Origin: CAYOOT01 sp964405665
Lineage (GTDB): Bacteria > Bdellovibrionota_C > UBA2361 > SZUA-149 > CAZDWZ01
DNA length: 64,000 nt
Reading direction: 5' to 3'
Assembly (NCBI GenBank): GCA_964405665.1
Contig: CAYOOT010000007.1
Span: 4,094-68,093 of the forward strand
Numbering within the stretch: the first letter of the stretch is position 1; the number at the start of each line of letters is the position of its first letter. Below the pieces are notes generated by a model. It was not told where the DNA came from, ran no database searches, and worked only from the letters and a program-made list of their open reading frames with translations. A program made the translations under genes and the position numbers. Positions 44,910 to 53,279 of this stretch are shown here, piece after piece.

Positions 44910-45251
44910 ATGAAAAAAAAGCCCAAAGGTAAACCAAAAACAAAACCAATAGAGATTCCAAGAAAAGTTTTGGAAAGAACTATCTTGGGATTATCATTAC
45001 TATTTTGTAGCGCACTTTTTACTTTTTGTTTTATGCATAAAGACGATCCTAATAGTATGGTAGGTTCATTGATTAAAAGCTTTAGTGGTAGTGTTGGCCT
45101 GGGAGATGTCAATTATAATGTAAATTGTTCCCTCGATAAAAATAAAGACAGCCCTTATTGCCAGGAAAAACGTGGTAAAGTTCAAGAAACTTGGAGATCG
45201 GTTTCTGTAATGGGCAGCAAAGGAAGCAAGTACAGACTCTATAAAAAATAA
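44910..45251 (+). CDS. Small single-pass membrane protein of unknown function
   Basis: A 113-residue protein. The first 22 residues are strongly basic (MKKKPKGKPKTKP), residues 23-43 are one transmembrane helix, and the rest is polar with two Cys (about 74 and 84) that could form a disulfide. By the positive-inside rule the C-terminal part is periplasmic. No family was recognised. It converges on gltA with 6 bases between stops. The 73 bases before it show no clear promoter. Confidence 0.65.
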   Translation: MKKKPKGKPKTKPIEIPRKVLERTILGLSLLFCSALFTFCFMHKDDPNSMVGSLIKSFSGSVGLGDVNYNVNCSLDKNKDSPYCQEKRGKVQETWRSVSVMGSKGSKYRLYKK

Positions 45252-45257
45252 AAAATA

Positions 45258-46553
45258 TTAAGATCTTTTTTCAATATTAGAATAATCTCTTTTGGTATTG
45301 CCAGTGTAGATTTGTCTTGGTCGATCAATTCTATTTTCGGTATTTTCAATTAATTCCTTCCATTGCGCAATCCAACCCGGTAATCGTCCTAAGGCAAACA
45401 TCACGGTAAAACCATTAATCGGAATTCCCAATGCGCTGTAGATTATCCCACTATAGAAGTCCACATTCGGATAAAGTTTCCTTTCAATAAAATAGCTATC
45501 ATTTAAAGCAACCTCTTCCAATTGCAGAGCGATATCAAAAATCTGATCGTCGGCGGCCACCTTTTTCAGCACTTTATGGCAAGATTCTTTAAGTATTTTT
45601 GCTCGCGGATCATGGTTTTTATAAACCCGATGTCCAAAACCCATCAGACGATTTTTGGAATCTTTTTTCTTGGCTTCTTCCACAAATTTCTTGACGTTAC
45701 CGCCTTCTTTACTGATTTCTTGGAGCATTTCAATTACTTTTTGATTAGCTCCACCGTGTCTTGGTCCCCAAAGGGCATTAATTCCGGCAGCAACACAAGC
45801 ATAAAGATTAGATAAGCTACTGGCCACCATTCGGACTGTAGAAGTGGAACAATTTTGTTCGTGATCGGCGTGCAAAATTAAAAGTAAATCTAAAGCGGCA
45901 ACAACATCCGGATCCAGATAATAATTTTCCGCAGGAGTGGCAAACATCATATTTAAAAAATTTGCGCAGTAAGAGAGTGAATTGTCAGGATAGATAAAGG
46001 GCTGACCGATTGATTTTTTATAACAAAATGCCACCATTGTCGGAAGTTTGGCCATTAGTTTAATAATATGTGCAGCTTGTTTCTCCTTATCTTTTGGATC
46101 TTCCCAATCTTGATAAAACGTATAACAAGCAGATACTACTGAAGACAAGATTGCCATTGGATGAGCATTCCTAGGAAAGCCATCGTAGAAATGCTTCATG
46201 TCTTCATGAATTAAAGTATGTTTAGAAATATTGTTTGTAAAATTATCTAATTCAGTGCGAGTTGGCAGTTGTCCATAAATCAAAAGATAACTTACCTCGA
46301 GAAAAGTAGATTTTTCCGCAAGTTCCTCAATGGGATATCCGCGGTAACGAAGTATTCCCGCATCTCCATCAATAAAAGTAATGCCACTGGTGCAAGAACC
46401 TGTATTTCCGTAACCACTATCTAAAGTTATATATTCTGATTCAGCACGGAGTTTTGTAATATCTACAGCTTTTTCATTTTCTGTTCCGGTGATTACTGGA
46501 AGTTTAATAATCTTTCCGTTTGGTAGTTTAAGTTCTGCAGTTTCTGTTGACAT
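45258..46553 (-). CDS. gltA: Citrate synthase
   Basis: A 431-residue enzyme of the TCA cycle, of the type II (hexameric, Gram-negative) length. The His/Asp catalytic motifs appear as HADHEQNCSTSTVRMV (about 230), GPRHGGANQKVIEML (about 267) and MGFGHRVYKNHDPRA (about 310). The N-terminal beta-rich domain (about 1-50) is typical of type II. It is a single minus-strand gene with hairpins in its upstream region. Confidence 0.97.
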   Translation of the reverse strand: MSTETAELKLPNGKIIKLPVITGTENEKAVDITKLRAESEYITLDSGYGNTGSCTSGITFIDGDAGILRYRGYPIEELAEKSTFLEVSYLLIYGQLPTRTELDNFTNNISKHTLIHEDMKHFYDGFPRNAHPMAILSSVVSACYTFYQDWEDPKDKEKQAAHIIKLMAKLPTMVAFCYKKSIGQPFIYPDNSLSYCANFLNMMFATPAENYYLDPDVVAALDLLLILHADHEQNCSTSTVRMVASSLSNLYACVAAGINALWGPRHGGANQKVIEMLQEISKEGGNVKKFVEEAKKKDSKNRLMGFGHRVYKNHDPRAKILKESCHKVLKKVAADDQIFDIALQLEEVALNDSYFIERKLYPNVDFYSGIIYSALGIPINGFTVMFALGRLPGWIAQWKELIENTENRIDRPRQIYTGNTKRDYSNIEKRS

Positions 46554-46611
46554 AATTAAGCATTTTGTTTTTTTGTTAGTAATCTTTTTTCACAAGTAAG
46601 GTAATACCGAT

Positions 46612-46698
46612 CCTCCTAAGCTAAAGCTTCGGAGGATATAGTCTTTTCTATCAGTTCTGCAACATAGTAATGTTGTAGAACTGATGAAAAGAACTATA
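46612..46698. repeat. Two palindromes between gltA and motA
   Basis: The first, 46612-46635, reads CCTCC-T-AAGCT...AGCTT-C-GGAGG. It resembles one at about 10611-10636. The second, 46637-46698, has 29-base imperfect arms (TATAGTCTTTTCTATCAG start) around a 4-base loop. They lie about 58 bases upstream of gltA. The rest of 46554-46881 is AT-rich with no gene; no promoter for motA could be assigned. Confidence 0.7.
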
Positions 46699-46881
46699 CA
46701 ACTAAAATTATAGATGCCAGGAAAGAGCTAAAGAGACTATTTTTATTTAAACATTAAATTAATCAAATATCTATAGATTTCAATATATTAATAGAACCAT
46801 CATTTTAATTTAAGACTAAGTAGTTAAATGCCGACTAAATAATTGTCTATTAGTAATTTTAATCAATAAAGAGTGTAGTCA

Positions 46882-47742
46882 GTGAACACAATAGTTGGAT
46901 TTTTAGTTGTATCTGCATCGGTGTTTGGCGGTTTCGCTATGGCTCACGGACCTTTTGAGGTCCTAATTCAGCCTAGTGAATTCGTTGTAATTATTGGTGC
47001 CGCACTTGGTGCGATGATTGGTTCAGTGCCAATTCCGACATTTATTAAAGTACTAAAAGCTATTCCTGGAACTTTCAAGGGAAGTGGAATTAATAAAGTA
47101 ACATATTATCAGCTTCTTGGATTAATGCTTACTATTTTTACGGTAATCAGAAAAGAAGGTGTCTTGGGTGTAGAAAAAGATTTGGCCGATCCCCATCACA
47201 GTGCGCGTTTTAAAAAATTTCCTGCCATTGCTAACAATCATCATGCGATGGATCTTTTTGTTGGTTCACTTCGGCTGTTTGTTGATGGTGTGGTTAATGC
47301 CTTTGATTTAGATAAATTGATGGAGACAGAAATTGATACTCACCATCATGAAGTGGCGGTAGTGCCAACATTGATTTTAAAAATTGGGGATGCTTTGCCG
47401 GGAATTGGTATTGTGGCGGCGGTATTGGGGATTATTATTACGATGCAACACTTAGATGGTCCGCCATCAGAAATTGGGCACCACGTTGCTGCGGCCCTTG
47501 TTGGAACATTTTTAGGAATTCTTCTTAGCTATGGTTACATGCAACCGATTGCCGCTTCTTTGGAGCGGATGAATCATGAGAATCACGTTCTTTTTAGTTC
47601 AATTCGGGCAGGGCTTGTAGCTTTTGCTGGCGGAGCTCCACCAGCTGTAGCTTTGGAATTTGCACGTAAAAGTATTGAAAGCGATCTTCGTCCGACAACT
47701 GCAGAGATGGAAAAACTACAACAAGAAGTTAAGAAAGGCTAA
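46882..47742 (+). CDS. motA: Flagellar motor stator protein MotA
   Basis: A 286-residue proton-channel subunit of the flagellar stator. Four transmembrane helices are visible: about 3-20, 32-50, 168-190 and 200-220. The cytoplasmic loop (about 60-160) contains KVTYYQLLGLM and the conserved charged region for the rotor. Proline-containing helix III is LPGIGIVAAVLGIIITMQHL and helix IV is AALVGTFLGILLSYGYMQP. Start is GTG. motB follows 9 bases after the stop. Confidence 0.95.
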   Translation: MNTIVGFLVVSASVFGGFAMAHGPFEVLIQPSEFVVIIGAALGAMIGSVPIPTFIKVLKAIPGTFKGSGINKVTYYQLLGLMLTIFTVIRKEGVLGVEKDLADPHHSARFKKFPAIANNHHAMDLFVGSLRLFVDGVVNAFDLDKLMETEIDTHHHEVAVVPTLILKIGDALPGIGIVAAVLGIIITMQHLDGPPSEIGHHVAAALVGTFLGILLSYGYMQPIAASLERMNHENHVLFSSIRAGLVAFAGGAPPAVALEFARKSIESDLRPTTAEMEKLQQEVKKG

Positions 47743-47751
47743 TAAAGTGCT

Positions 47752-48105
47752 ATGGCTGAAGGACCTGATGGAAAAAACATTATCATCGTTAAAAAGGTCA
47801 GTGGTCATGGCGGGCACCATGGTGGTGCTTGGAAAGTAGCTTTTGCTGATTTTATTACAGCAATGATGGCGCTCTTCATGGTTCTTTGGTTGGTTAATTC
47901 CGCTTCTGTAATTACTCGGGAAAGAATCGCCAACTTTTTTCGCCAACCAGGTGTATTTGAAACAGGTTCGGGAACTCCTATGGAAATTGGAGGAGCCGGC
48001 ATTTTAAGCGATGCTTTTTCTCCGCCATCAGAAGGAAATTCTGAAGTATCAGTTGCCTTTACCAATAAAATATATGTTACCCAAAAAAAAAGGAAATATG
48101 GGTAA
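47752..48105 (+). CDS. motB: MotB N-terminal part (frame broken at A9 run)
   Basis: The first 117 residues of the stator subunit MotB: a cytoplasmic tail, then a transmembrane helix (about 32-50) with the proton-binding Asp33 in AFADFITAMMALFMVLW. The segment after the helix that plugs the channel is present. At the A9 run 48083-48091 the frame leaves the MotB reading and stops at 48105. One A fewer would join it directly to the reading of 48098-48985, giving one protein of about 410 residues. Cause: an indel error, a real mutation, or slippage. Confidence 0.85.
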   Translation: MAEGPDGKNIIIVKKVSGHGGHHGGAWKVAFADFITAMMALFMVLWLVNSASVITRERIANFFRQPGVFETGSGTPMEIGGAGILSDAFSPPSEGNSEVSVAFTNKIYVTQKKRKYG

Positions 48106-48985
48106 TGGACAAAATGATAGTGTGGGGGCAGGAAATTCTCTGGCCGGAAGTGCGGGAGATAAGGGAACTGAAATGGCCAAGATCGATAAAGGCGGATATG
48201 AAAGTGAAAAAGCTTATCAGGAAAAAATTGAGCTAGAAAAAATTGCAGAAAGTATTAAGGCGGAAATCGGACAAAATGTCAGTCCCGGCAAAAAATCTGT
48301 CAGTGCCGAGCAAGCAGAGAGAGTCGAAGAAATCAGCAAATATTTAGGAAATGTGGAAGTTAAAGTGGATCAACGGGGTTTACATTTAGAAATTATGGAT
48401 ACTGCTAAGGCTTCGATGTTTGAAGTGGGAAGTAGTAAGATTAAAAGTGGTGCTGAAAAAGAACTTTTAAATATCGCAAAAATTCTAAGTACCTTACCGA
48501 ATCCGGTTGATATTGAAGGGCACACTGACGGAACACCTTTTAATGGCAAAATTAAAGATCGCTATGATAATTGGAATCTCTCCTCAGATCGAGCAAATGA
48601 GGCCAGACGGCTTTTAGTAAATGCCGGGATTAAAGACAAACAAGTGGCGCGAGTTATCGGTTATGCAGATAAAAGACCAAAGACAGCAAATCCTTTAGAA
48701 CCATCCAATAGAAGAATATCTATTTCCATGCGTTTTACCGAATATGCTGCAAAAACCTTAGAAGGAACGCAGACTAAAGTTACTGAACCTAAGTTAATCC
48801 CCGGACTCAATGAAAATAAAGCTGGAGCTCAAAATGCTCCTGAGAAAAAGCAAGATTCTGGTTTAGAGATCAACCTGGAAACAACTTTGCCTGAGGGAAC
48901 TGAGCAAGTTAATAAGCAAGAAAATCCTTCTTGGAAAGAAAAAGATAAAATTTTCGGCAATCAAAACCCATTTTTTTCCAAATAA
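48098..48985 (+). CDS. motB: MotB C-terminal peptidoglycan-binding part
   Basis: The continuation of MotB in the next frame, 295 residues if begun at the ATG at 48098. The OmpA-like peptidoglycan-binding domain (about 95-215) has VDIEGHTDGTPF and NWNLSSDRANEARR. A Lys/Glu/Gln-rich tail follows. An AAAAGGAAAT sequence 4 bases before the ATG could act as a Shine-Dalgarno, so separate translation is possible, but the fragment lacks the membrane helix and would not be exported. It is most simply the second half of one MotB gene. Confidence 0.8.
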   Translation: MGNGQNDSVGAGNSLAGSAGDKGTEMAKIDKGGYESEKAYQEKIELEKIAESIKAEIGQNVSPGKKSVSAEQAERVEEISKYLGNVEVKVDQRGLHLEIMDTAKASMFEVGSSKIKSGAEKELLNIAKILSTLPNPVDIEGHTDGTPFNGKIKDRYDNWNLSSDRANEARRLLVNAGIKDKQVARVIGYADKRPKTANPLEPSNRRISISMRFTEYAAKTLEGTQTKVTEPKLIPGLNENKAGAQNAPEKKQDSGLEINLETTLPEGTEQVNKQENPSWKEKDKIFGNQNPFFSK

Positions 48986-49070
48986 GATCATACCCTTAAG
49001 TATTTGACCATAAAATACATCTGTGATAAATTATTTTCCTTTATTTAGTAAATATCTATTGGAGTTTACA

Positions 49071-50324
49071 ATGATTAATTCTGCAACTCTTCTTGGTTCT
49101 GCATCAGGAAGAAATGCCGGGGATGCTGCTTTAATGCACGCGATTATGGATTCGGTTGATGATGCTTGTCAAAGAAGATTGCTTTATGACATTCCCACAC
49201 TTAACCCGGAATTTGTTTGGAATAATTATACCAACAGGGTTCGTCCTGTGGGAATTTTGCCCTGGAATTTTTCCCTAAAACTTCTAGGTTTGCCTACCTA
49301 TCAATCTTTGATGAGAACGGATCTTTCCCTAATTTTTGATGCAACTCTATTTGATCGTGAGCTTTATAATCCATTTTTTAATTTTCTTTCTTCCTATGCA
49401 GCTTTATTGCCTGCGGCAAAAAAGAAGGGTAAAAAAATGGCCTGTTTTACGGTAACAGTGGGACCTTGCAGAACACCGAAAGGCCGAGATGTTTTAAAAA
49501 GAGTGATGGAATTAATGGATTTTATTACTGTCAGAGATGAGGCTTCGATTGCTGAATTAGCTGATGCTAAAGTAGACAATCCTAATATTTTAATTACTAA
49601 TGATGCCGCGTTACTAACTAAACCAGCTAGTAAACAAAGAATTCAACAAGTAATGCAAGAAGTGGGAATTGATCCCTCCAAAGAAGTTTTAGCAATCAAT
49701 GTCAATCCTTATTTTGATAGTTGGGCGGGATTAAATAAAAAGAAAAAATTAGGAAAAGAAGAATTTATTAATACTTATAGTTCCGCTTTAACTAAAGCCC
49801 TTCAGGGAATTGACGCCACAATTCTTTTTATTGCCACACAACATTTGGATGAAACTTTAACGAAAGAAATTATGGAACGCACCAAGGTTCCCAATAAAAA
49901 GGTTTATTTAAGCAATAAAGTTTATTCGCATCATGATATTCGAGGAGTAATGGAACACGTTTCTCTTCTTTTTGCGATGCGCCTGCATTGTTTAATTTTA
50001 ACTTCAGCAGGACATACTCCGGTGATTTCTCTAAACTACTTGCCGAAAGTAACAACATATTTGAGAAGTTTGGGATTGGCCGATTATAGTTTGGGATTTG
50101 AAAATTTCAGCGAAAAGAATTTAATTGAACATATTAAAAAAGGTTGGGAAAATAGAGCGAAGATCAAAGCAATTTTGGATGATCGAGTTCCTAAAATGAA
50201 ATTTGAAGTATTTAAGGCCGCTGTTTTGGTGGACTCTTTAAGCAAGGGTTTGAACATGTCTGAAGAAATTAAAAGATTAAAAGCAATTACTCCTGAAAAT
50301 TCCAGGAGTGTGGTTAATTCGTAA
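49071..50324 (+). CDS. Polysaccharide pyruvyl transferase family protein
   Basis: A 417-residue protein of the pyruvyl transferase (CsaB-like) family, which adds pyruvate ketals to surface sugars. The N-terminal domain opens with SGRNAGDAALMHAIMDSV. The C-terminal domain has the family's HDIRGVMEHVSLLFAMRLHCLILTS motif near 305-330 and a PVISLNYLPKV segment. The ATG at 49071 is preferred to a GTG at 49023 because GGAG lies 7 bases before it. The substrate is unknown. Its stop is followed at once by a palindromic pair. Confidence 0.85.
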   Translation: MINSATLLGSASGRNAGDAALMHAIMDSVDDACQRRLLYDIPTLNPEFVWNNYTNRVRPVGILPWNFSLKLLGLPTYQSLMRTDLSLIFDATLFDRELYNPFFNFLSSYAALLPAAKKKGKKMACFTVTVGPCRTPKGRDVLKRVMELMDFITVRDEASIAELADAKVDNPNILITNDAALLTKPASKQRIQQVMQEVGIDPSKEVLAINVNPYFDSWAGLNKKKKLGKEEFINTYSSALTKALQGIDATILFIATQHLDETLTKEIMERTKVPNKKVYLSNKVYSHHDIRGVMEHVSLLFAMRLHCLILTSAGHTPVISLNYLPKVTTYLRSLGLADYSLGFENFSEKNLIEHIKKGWENRAKIKAILDDRVPKMKFEVFKAAVLVDSLSKGLNMSEEIKRLKAITPENSRSVVNS

Positions 50325-50326
50325 AT

Positions 50327-50417
50327 CGGAGCGCGGACTTTAGTCCGCTTTTTACCAAACTTTAAATTATTTCTTGCTAAAATATTTGGTATTAAGCGGA
50401 CTAAAGTCCGCGCTCCG
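50327..50417. repeat. Head-to-head pair of GCGGACTAAAGTCCGC elements
   Basis: Arms 50327-50350 and 50394-50417 are perfect 24-base reverse complements with a 43-base spacer. They share their core with 20905-21023 and with the element in tpiA. It lies between the pyruvyl transferase stop and the tRNA promoter region. Confidence 0.9.
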
Positions 50418-50437
50418 TCGACTGCTGCTTACAACAC

Positions 50438-50466
50438 TTGCAACTGCCAAGACTTTCTTGTAAAAC
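50438..50466 (+). promoter_or_regulatory. Possible promoter for tRNA-Leu(CAA)
   Basis: TTGCAA (50438-50443) and TAAAAC (50461-50466) are 17 bases apart and the second lies 9 bases before the tRNA. The match to the sigma-70 consensus is moderate in the -35 and weak in the -10. Confidence 0.35.
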
Positions 50467-50475
50467 TAATATTCG

Positions 50476-50559
50476 GCCGGAGTGGTGAAACTGGTAGACG
50501 CGCTGGACTCAAAATCCAGTAGGGGCAACCCTGTGAGAGTTCAATTCTCTCCTCCGGCA
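50476..50559 (+). tRNA. tRNA-Leu (anticodon CAA)
   Basis: An 84-base cloverleaf with a long variable arm. The acceptor stem GCCGGAG/CTCCGGC is perfect. The anticodon stem CTGGA/TCCAG encloses CTCAAAA, giving anticodon CAA. The T arm has GAGAG-TTCAATT-CTCTC. CCA is not encoded. It is the second leucine tRNA in the window. Confidence 0.95.
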
Positions 50560-50562
50560 TTT

Positions 50563-50588
50563 GTCGGGGCACCCTTTATGGGTGCCCG
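50563..50588. repeat. Solo GGGGCACCC palindrome between tRNA-Leu and the TPR gene
   Basis: GTCGGGGCACCCTTTATGGG followed by TGCCCG is a solo copy of the element paired at 23895-23973. It starts 4 bases after the tRNA. It would form a stable hairpin in the tRNA trailer or in the leader of the next gene. Confidence 0.85.
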
Positions 50589-50613
50589 GTTTGCCAATAG
50601 TTTTTGGGGAACA

Positions 50614-51243
50614 ATGAAAAACTTCTTTTTTCTTCTTCTATTTTTTATTTCTTGCAAAAGCAACGAATCGATCACTTTGACTTCTCAAGCCAAGGGATTA
50701 ATTGATAAAGGCAAAATTGATCAAGCTATGGTTTTGCTTGATCGAGCAATAAAAAATGATCCTAAATATATAGATGCTTATCTGGAAATGGGCAGAGCCT
50801 ATGAAGGAAAAAATAACTTTGACGAAGCGCTTAAATCATATCAAAAAATTCAAAAAATAAACCCCAAACATGTTCAGGTAAATATGTATTTGGGCAATCT
50901 CTATCGTCGCTGGGGTAAGTTAGATCAGGCGATATCCTACGTGAAGAAAGCAGTGGAATTATCTCCAGGAGAAGCCTGGATGACTCAACTTTTAGGCAAT
51001 TTATATCAGCAAGCCGGGAAGATTGATTTGGCAGTCGCCGCTTACGAAAAAGCTGTCAAGATGGATCCCAATGATCATTTCTTTTTAATGGATTTAGCTA
51101 AAGGGTATGAAGCTAAAGGAGACAATACTAAGGCCATTGAACAATATAAAAAACTGATGGTCCTTTTGGAGGGTTTACCCAAGCATGTTGATGAATACAA
51201 TATGGCGAAGAAGAAAATCCAAGAATTAAAAGGTGGGTTTTAA
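50614..51243 (+). CDS. TPR-repeat lipoprotein
   Basis: A 209-residue lipoprotein: signal peptide MKNFFFLLLFFISC, with Cys14 as likely acceptor. Residues 28-195 hold four or five TPR units (for example YIDAYLEMGRAYEGKNNFDE, HVQVNMYLGNLYRRWGKLDQ, AWMTQLLGNLYQQAGKIDLA and HFFLMDLAKGYEAKGDNTKA). An upstream in-frame start at 50482 would run through the tRNA and the palindrome, so it is rejected; the ATG at 50614 has GGGGA close upstream. Such proteins usually serve as outer-membrane assembly scaffolds; the partner is unknown. Confidence 0.87.
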   Translation: MKNFFFLLLFFISCKSNESITLTSQAKGLIDKGKIDQAMVLLDRAIKNDPKYIDAYLEMGRAYEGKNNFDEALKSYQKIQKINPKHVQVNMYLGNLYRRWGKLDQAISYVKKAVELSPGEAWMTQLLGNLYQQAGKIDLAVAAYEKAVKMDPNDHFFLMDLAKGYEAKGDNTKAIEQYKKLMVLLEGLPKHVDEYNMAKKKIQELKGGF

Positions 51244-51251
51244 AAAGTTAT

Positions 51252-51661
51252 TGGAGCGCGGACGTCCTCGTCCGCAACCTGTAACGCTGCAAAGTATGAA
51301 TTCTCAAAGCAAACAATAATTTTCTTTTTTGGTTAACCTTGAGACTTCTGTCCTAAATACATTCCAGGCTGCGGACGAGGACGTCCGCNNNNNNNNNNNN
51401 NNNNNNNNNNNNNNNNNNNNNNNNNNNNNNNNNNNNNNNNNNNNNNNNNNNNNNNNNNNNNNNNNNNNNNNNNNNNNNNNNNNNNNNNTAACCTTGAGAC
51501 TTCTGTCCTAAATACATTCCAGGCTGCGGACGAGGACGTCCGCAACCTGTAACGCTGCAAAGTATGAATTCTCAAGGCAAACAATAATTTTCTTTTTTGG
51601 TTAACCTTGAGACTTCTGTCCTAAATACATTCCAGGCTGCGGACGAGGACGTCCGCGCTCC
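51252..51661. repeat. 113-bp tandem array bounded by palindromic ends, with assembly gap
   Basis: A 113-base unit occurs complete at 51276-51388 and 51544-51656 (one A/G difference seen by eye) and in part at 51489-51543. Each unit ends in GCGGACGAGGACGTCCGC, a hairpin with AGGA loop. The left border is GGAGCGCGGACGTCCTCGTC and the right is its reverse complement. 51389-51488 are 100 N, so copy number is unknown. The border word is a variant of the GGAGCGCGGAC family. No gene lies in 51244-51670. Confidence 0.9.
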
Positions 51662-51670
51662 AGATTTTCC

Positions 51671-53167
51671 CTAATGAACCCTTGTTTGCTTGAAAATAAA
51701 TCCAGGCTTATTTGCCTTAATCACATATTCCTGCCCTTCCGGCACATTTTCAAAAGAATAATTACCGTTGCTATCAGTTGTTGTTTTTCCTACATTGATG
51801 CATTCAATTTCTACTCCGGCAATTGGCTTACCTTTATGAATGATCTTTCCTCCGATATTGAATAATTGTTTGGCATTAATTGTAAAATCAAGATCGCGAT
51901 CAATGGTTTTAGTTGCGCCAAGATCATCAAAAACAAACTTATCTTTAGAAGCTGTTAATTTATAAGCTGTTCCTTCTTTAATGTTGGAAAATTTAAAACT
52001 TCCATCATTCATTGTGGTCGTAGCGCCGATTCCTGGGATATTTACAAGCACACCAGCAAATCCCTTTCCTTGATGGACAACTTTTCCGCTGATATTAAAA
52101 AGCTTAATTGCCCTTGCTTCCAATTCTGTAGGCATTTCTACGATACCGCTTAAAGCAGAAGACTCAAAAGTGTATCCTTCTTTATTTAAAATTATCTGAT
52201 AAGAAGTGCCTTCTTCAATATTTTCAAATTTAAAAAATCCATTTTCATCAGTATAAACTTTTCCGATGCTTCCAGCATCGACCAATACTCGATCTAGGCC
52301 TAAATCTTTATAAAGGACTCTACCTTTAAGATTGATTAGTTGCAGGGCAGTAAAATTAATATCCAAGATATTAGAATTTTCCAAAACAATCTTGGCCTGA
52401 GCAGGGGTTGTTTCCATTGTTGATGATATTGCTTGATGGAAGTGATCGCTTTTCCAAGATTTTTCTTCTGTTATGGGACTGCTTACAAAGTTATTTGTTG
52501 TCTTTGGTAAAATTTCTTGAATTCCGTTATTACTTTGAGCAACTGGACTGTTAACCTGCGTATAAATTGTTTCGCTTAGCGGTTCCGGTTCTTTAACTGA
52601 ATTAACTGCCGATACTTCAATTTGTTCTGAAAGATTGGTGGAAGTTTCAGCTGCCGGTTCTATTAGTGCCGTTTCTTTAATTTGTTCTTCAGAGGAGGTA
52701 GGCTTAAAATAGCCCGAGGAATCATTTTTCTCAGTGCTAATTATTAAATTTTCTGTTTTAGCATTAACACTCAATTGATCTATTCCTAACAATTCTGGTT
52801 CGGAGAGCGGATCAAAAACCTTTAAAGTATTTTGGTCTTCAATGATATTTGGCTTAATTAAATAAGAACCAATGATTAATCTTTGATTGGAATTGATTTT
52901 GACTTCAGTATCTGGTTCCAAAGGATCACGCTCAACCATTGTTCCGCTAGAGCTTCCCAGATCTTTAACAAAAAGATGCAGTTTATTATCAGCTCCATTT
53001 TTCTTCAAAGAAATTTTAGCGTGGTACGCTGAAACTTCAGAACGATCAAGCACTAAGTCATTACCTTCTTTTCTGCCGATTGAGATTTCATTTTGATTGA
53101 AAGTTTTTGTTACGGGCGGTTCAAAAGAATCAAAATCAATTGACATTATTGTTAAACTAATAGCCAT
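51671..53167 (-). CDS. FHA-domain protein with three carboxypeptidase-regulatory-like repeats
   Basis: A 498-residue protein with an unusual domain mix. Residues 1-110 are an FHA phosphothreonine-binding domain: SIGRKEGNDLVL (Gly31, Arg32), SAYHAKI and LGSSSGT. Residues 115-265 are a Ser/Glu/Thr-rich linker. Residues about 273-498 hold three copies of a beta-sandwich repeat of about 68 residues, each with a GKV/GKI strand, VxxxxGxTTTxxNGxFxFxNIxEGxxY and a final aromatic turn. No signal peptide or transmembrane helix is seen. GGAG lies 8 bases before the ATG. It lies downstream of the cytochrome oxidase genes on the same strand, but with a separate function likely. Confidence 0.85.
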   Translation of the reverse strand: MAISLTIMSIDFDSFEPPVTKTFNQNEISIGRKEGNDLVLDRSEVSAYHAKISLKKNGADNKLHLFVKDLGSSSGTMVERDPLEPDTEVKINSNQRLIIGSYLIKPNIIEDQNTLKVFDPLSEPELLGIDQLSVNAKTENLIISTEKNDSSGYFKPTSSEEQIKETALIEPAAETSTNLSEQIEVSAVNSVKEPEPLSETIYTQVNSPVAQSNNGIQEILPKTTNNFVSSPITEEKSWKSDHFHQAISSTMETTPAQAKIVLENSNILDINFTALQLINLKGRVLYKDLGLDRVLVDAGSIGKVYTDENGFFKFENIEEGTSYQIILNKEGYTFESSALSGIVEMPTELEARAIKLFNISGKVVHQGKGFAGVLVNIPGIGATTTMNDGSFKFSNIKEGTAYKLTASKDKFVFDDLGATKTIDRDLDFTINAKQLFNIGGKIIHKGKPIAGVEIECINVGKTTTDSNGNYSFENVPEGQEYVIKANKPGFIFKQTRVH

Positions 53168-53279
53168 ACATCATACTCCAAAGAATTATTTCCAAGATAT
53201 TTTAATTGTTATGCCAACAATATTTTGGTTTGATACGTTTTAACAGAAAATACTAATAAAGATCAAAAAATTAAGAAAT

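Noticed and set aside
50482..50613. In-frame extension of the TPR lipoprotein gene upstream, giving a basic N-terminus
   Set aside because: It is the translation of tRNA-Leu(CAA) and of the palindrome after it; the lipoprotein signal begins only at the ATG at 50614.
51252..51661. CRISPR-like array
   Set aside because: Units are 113 bp and repeat in full with no unique spacers; no cas gene nearby.
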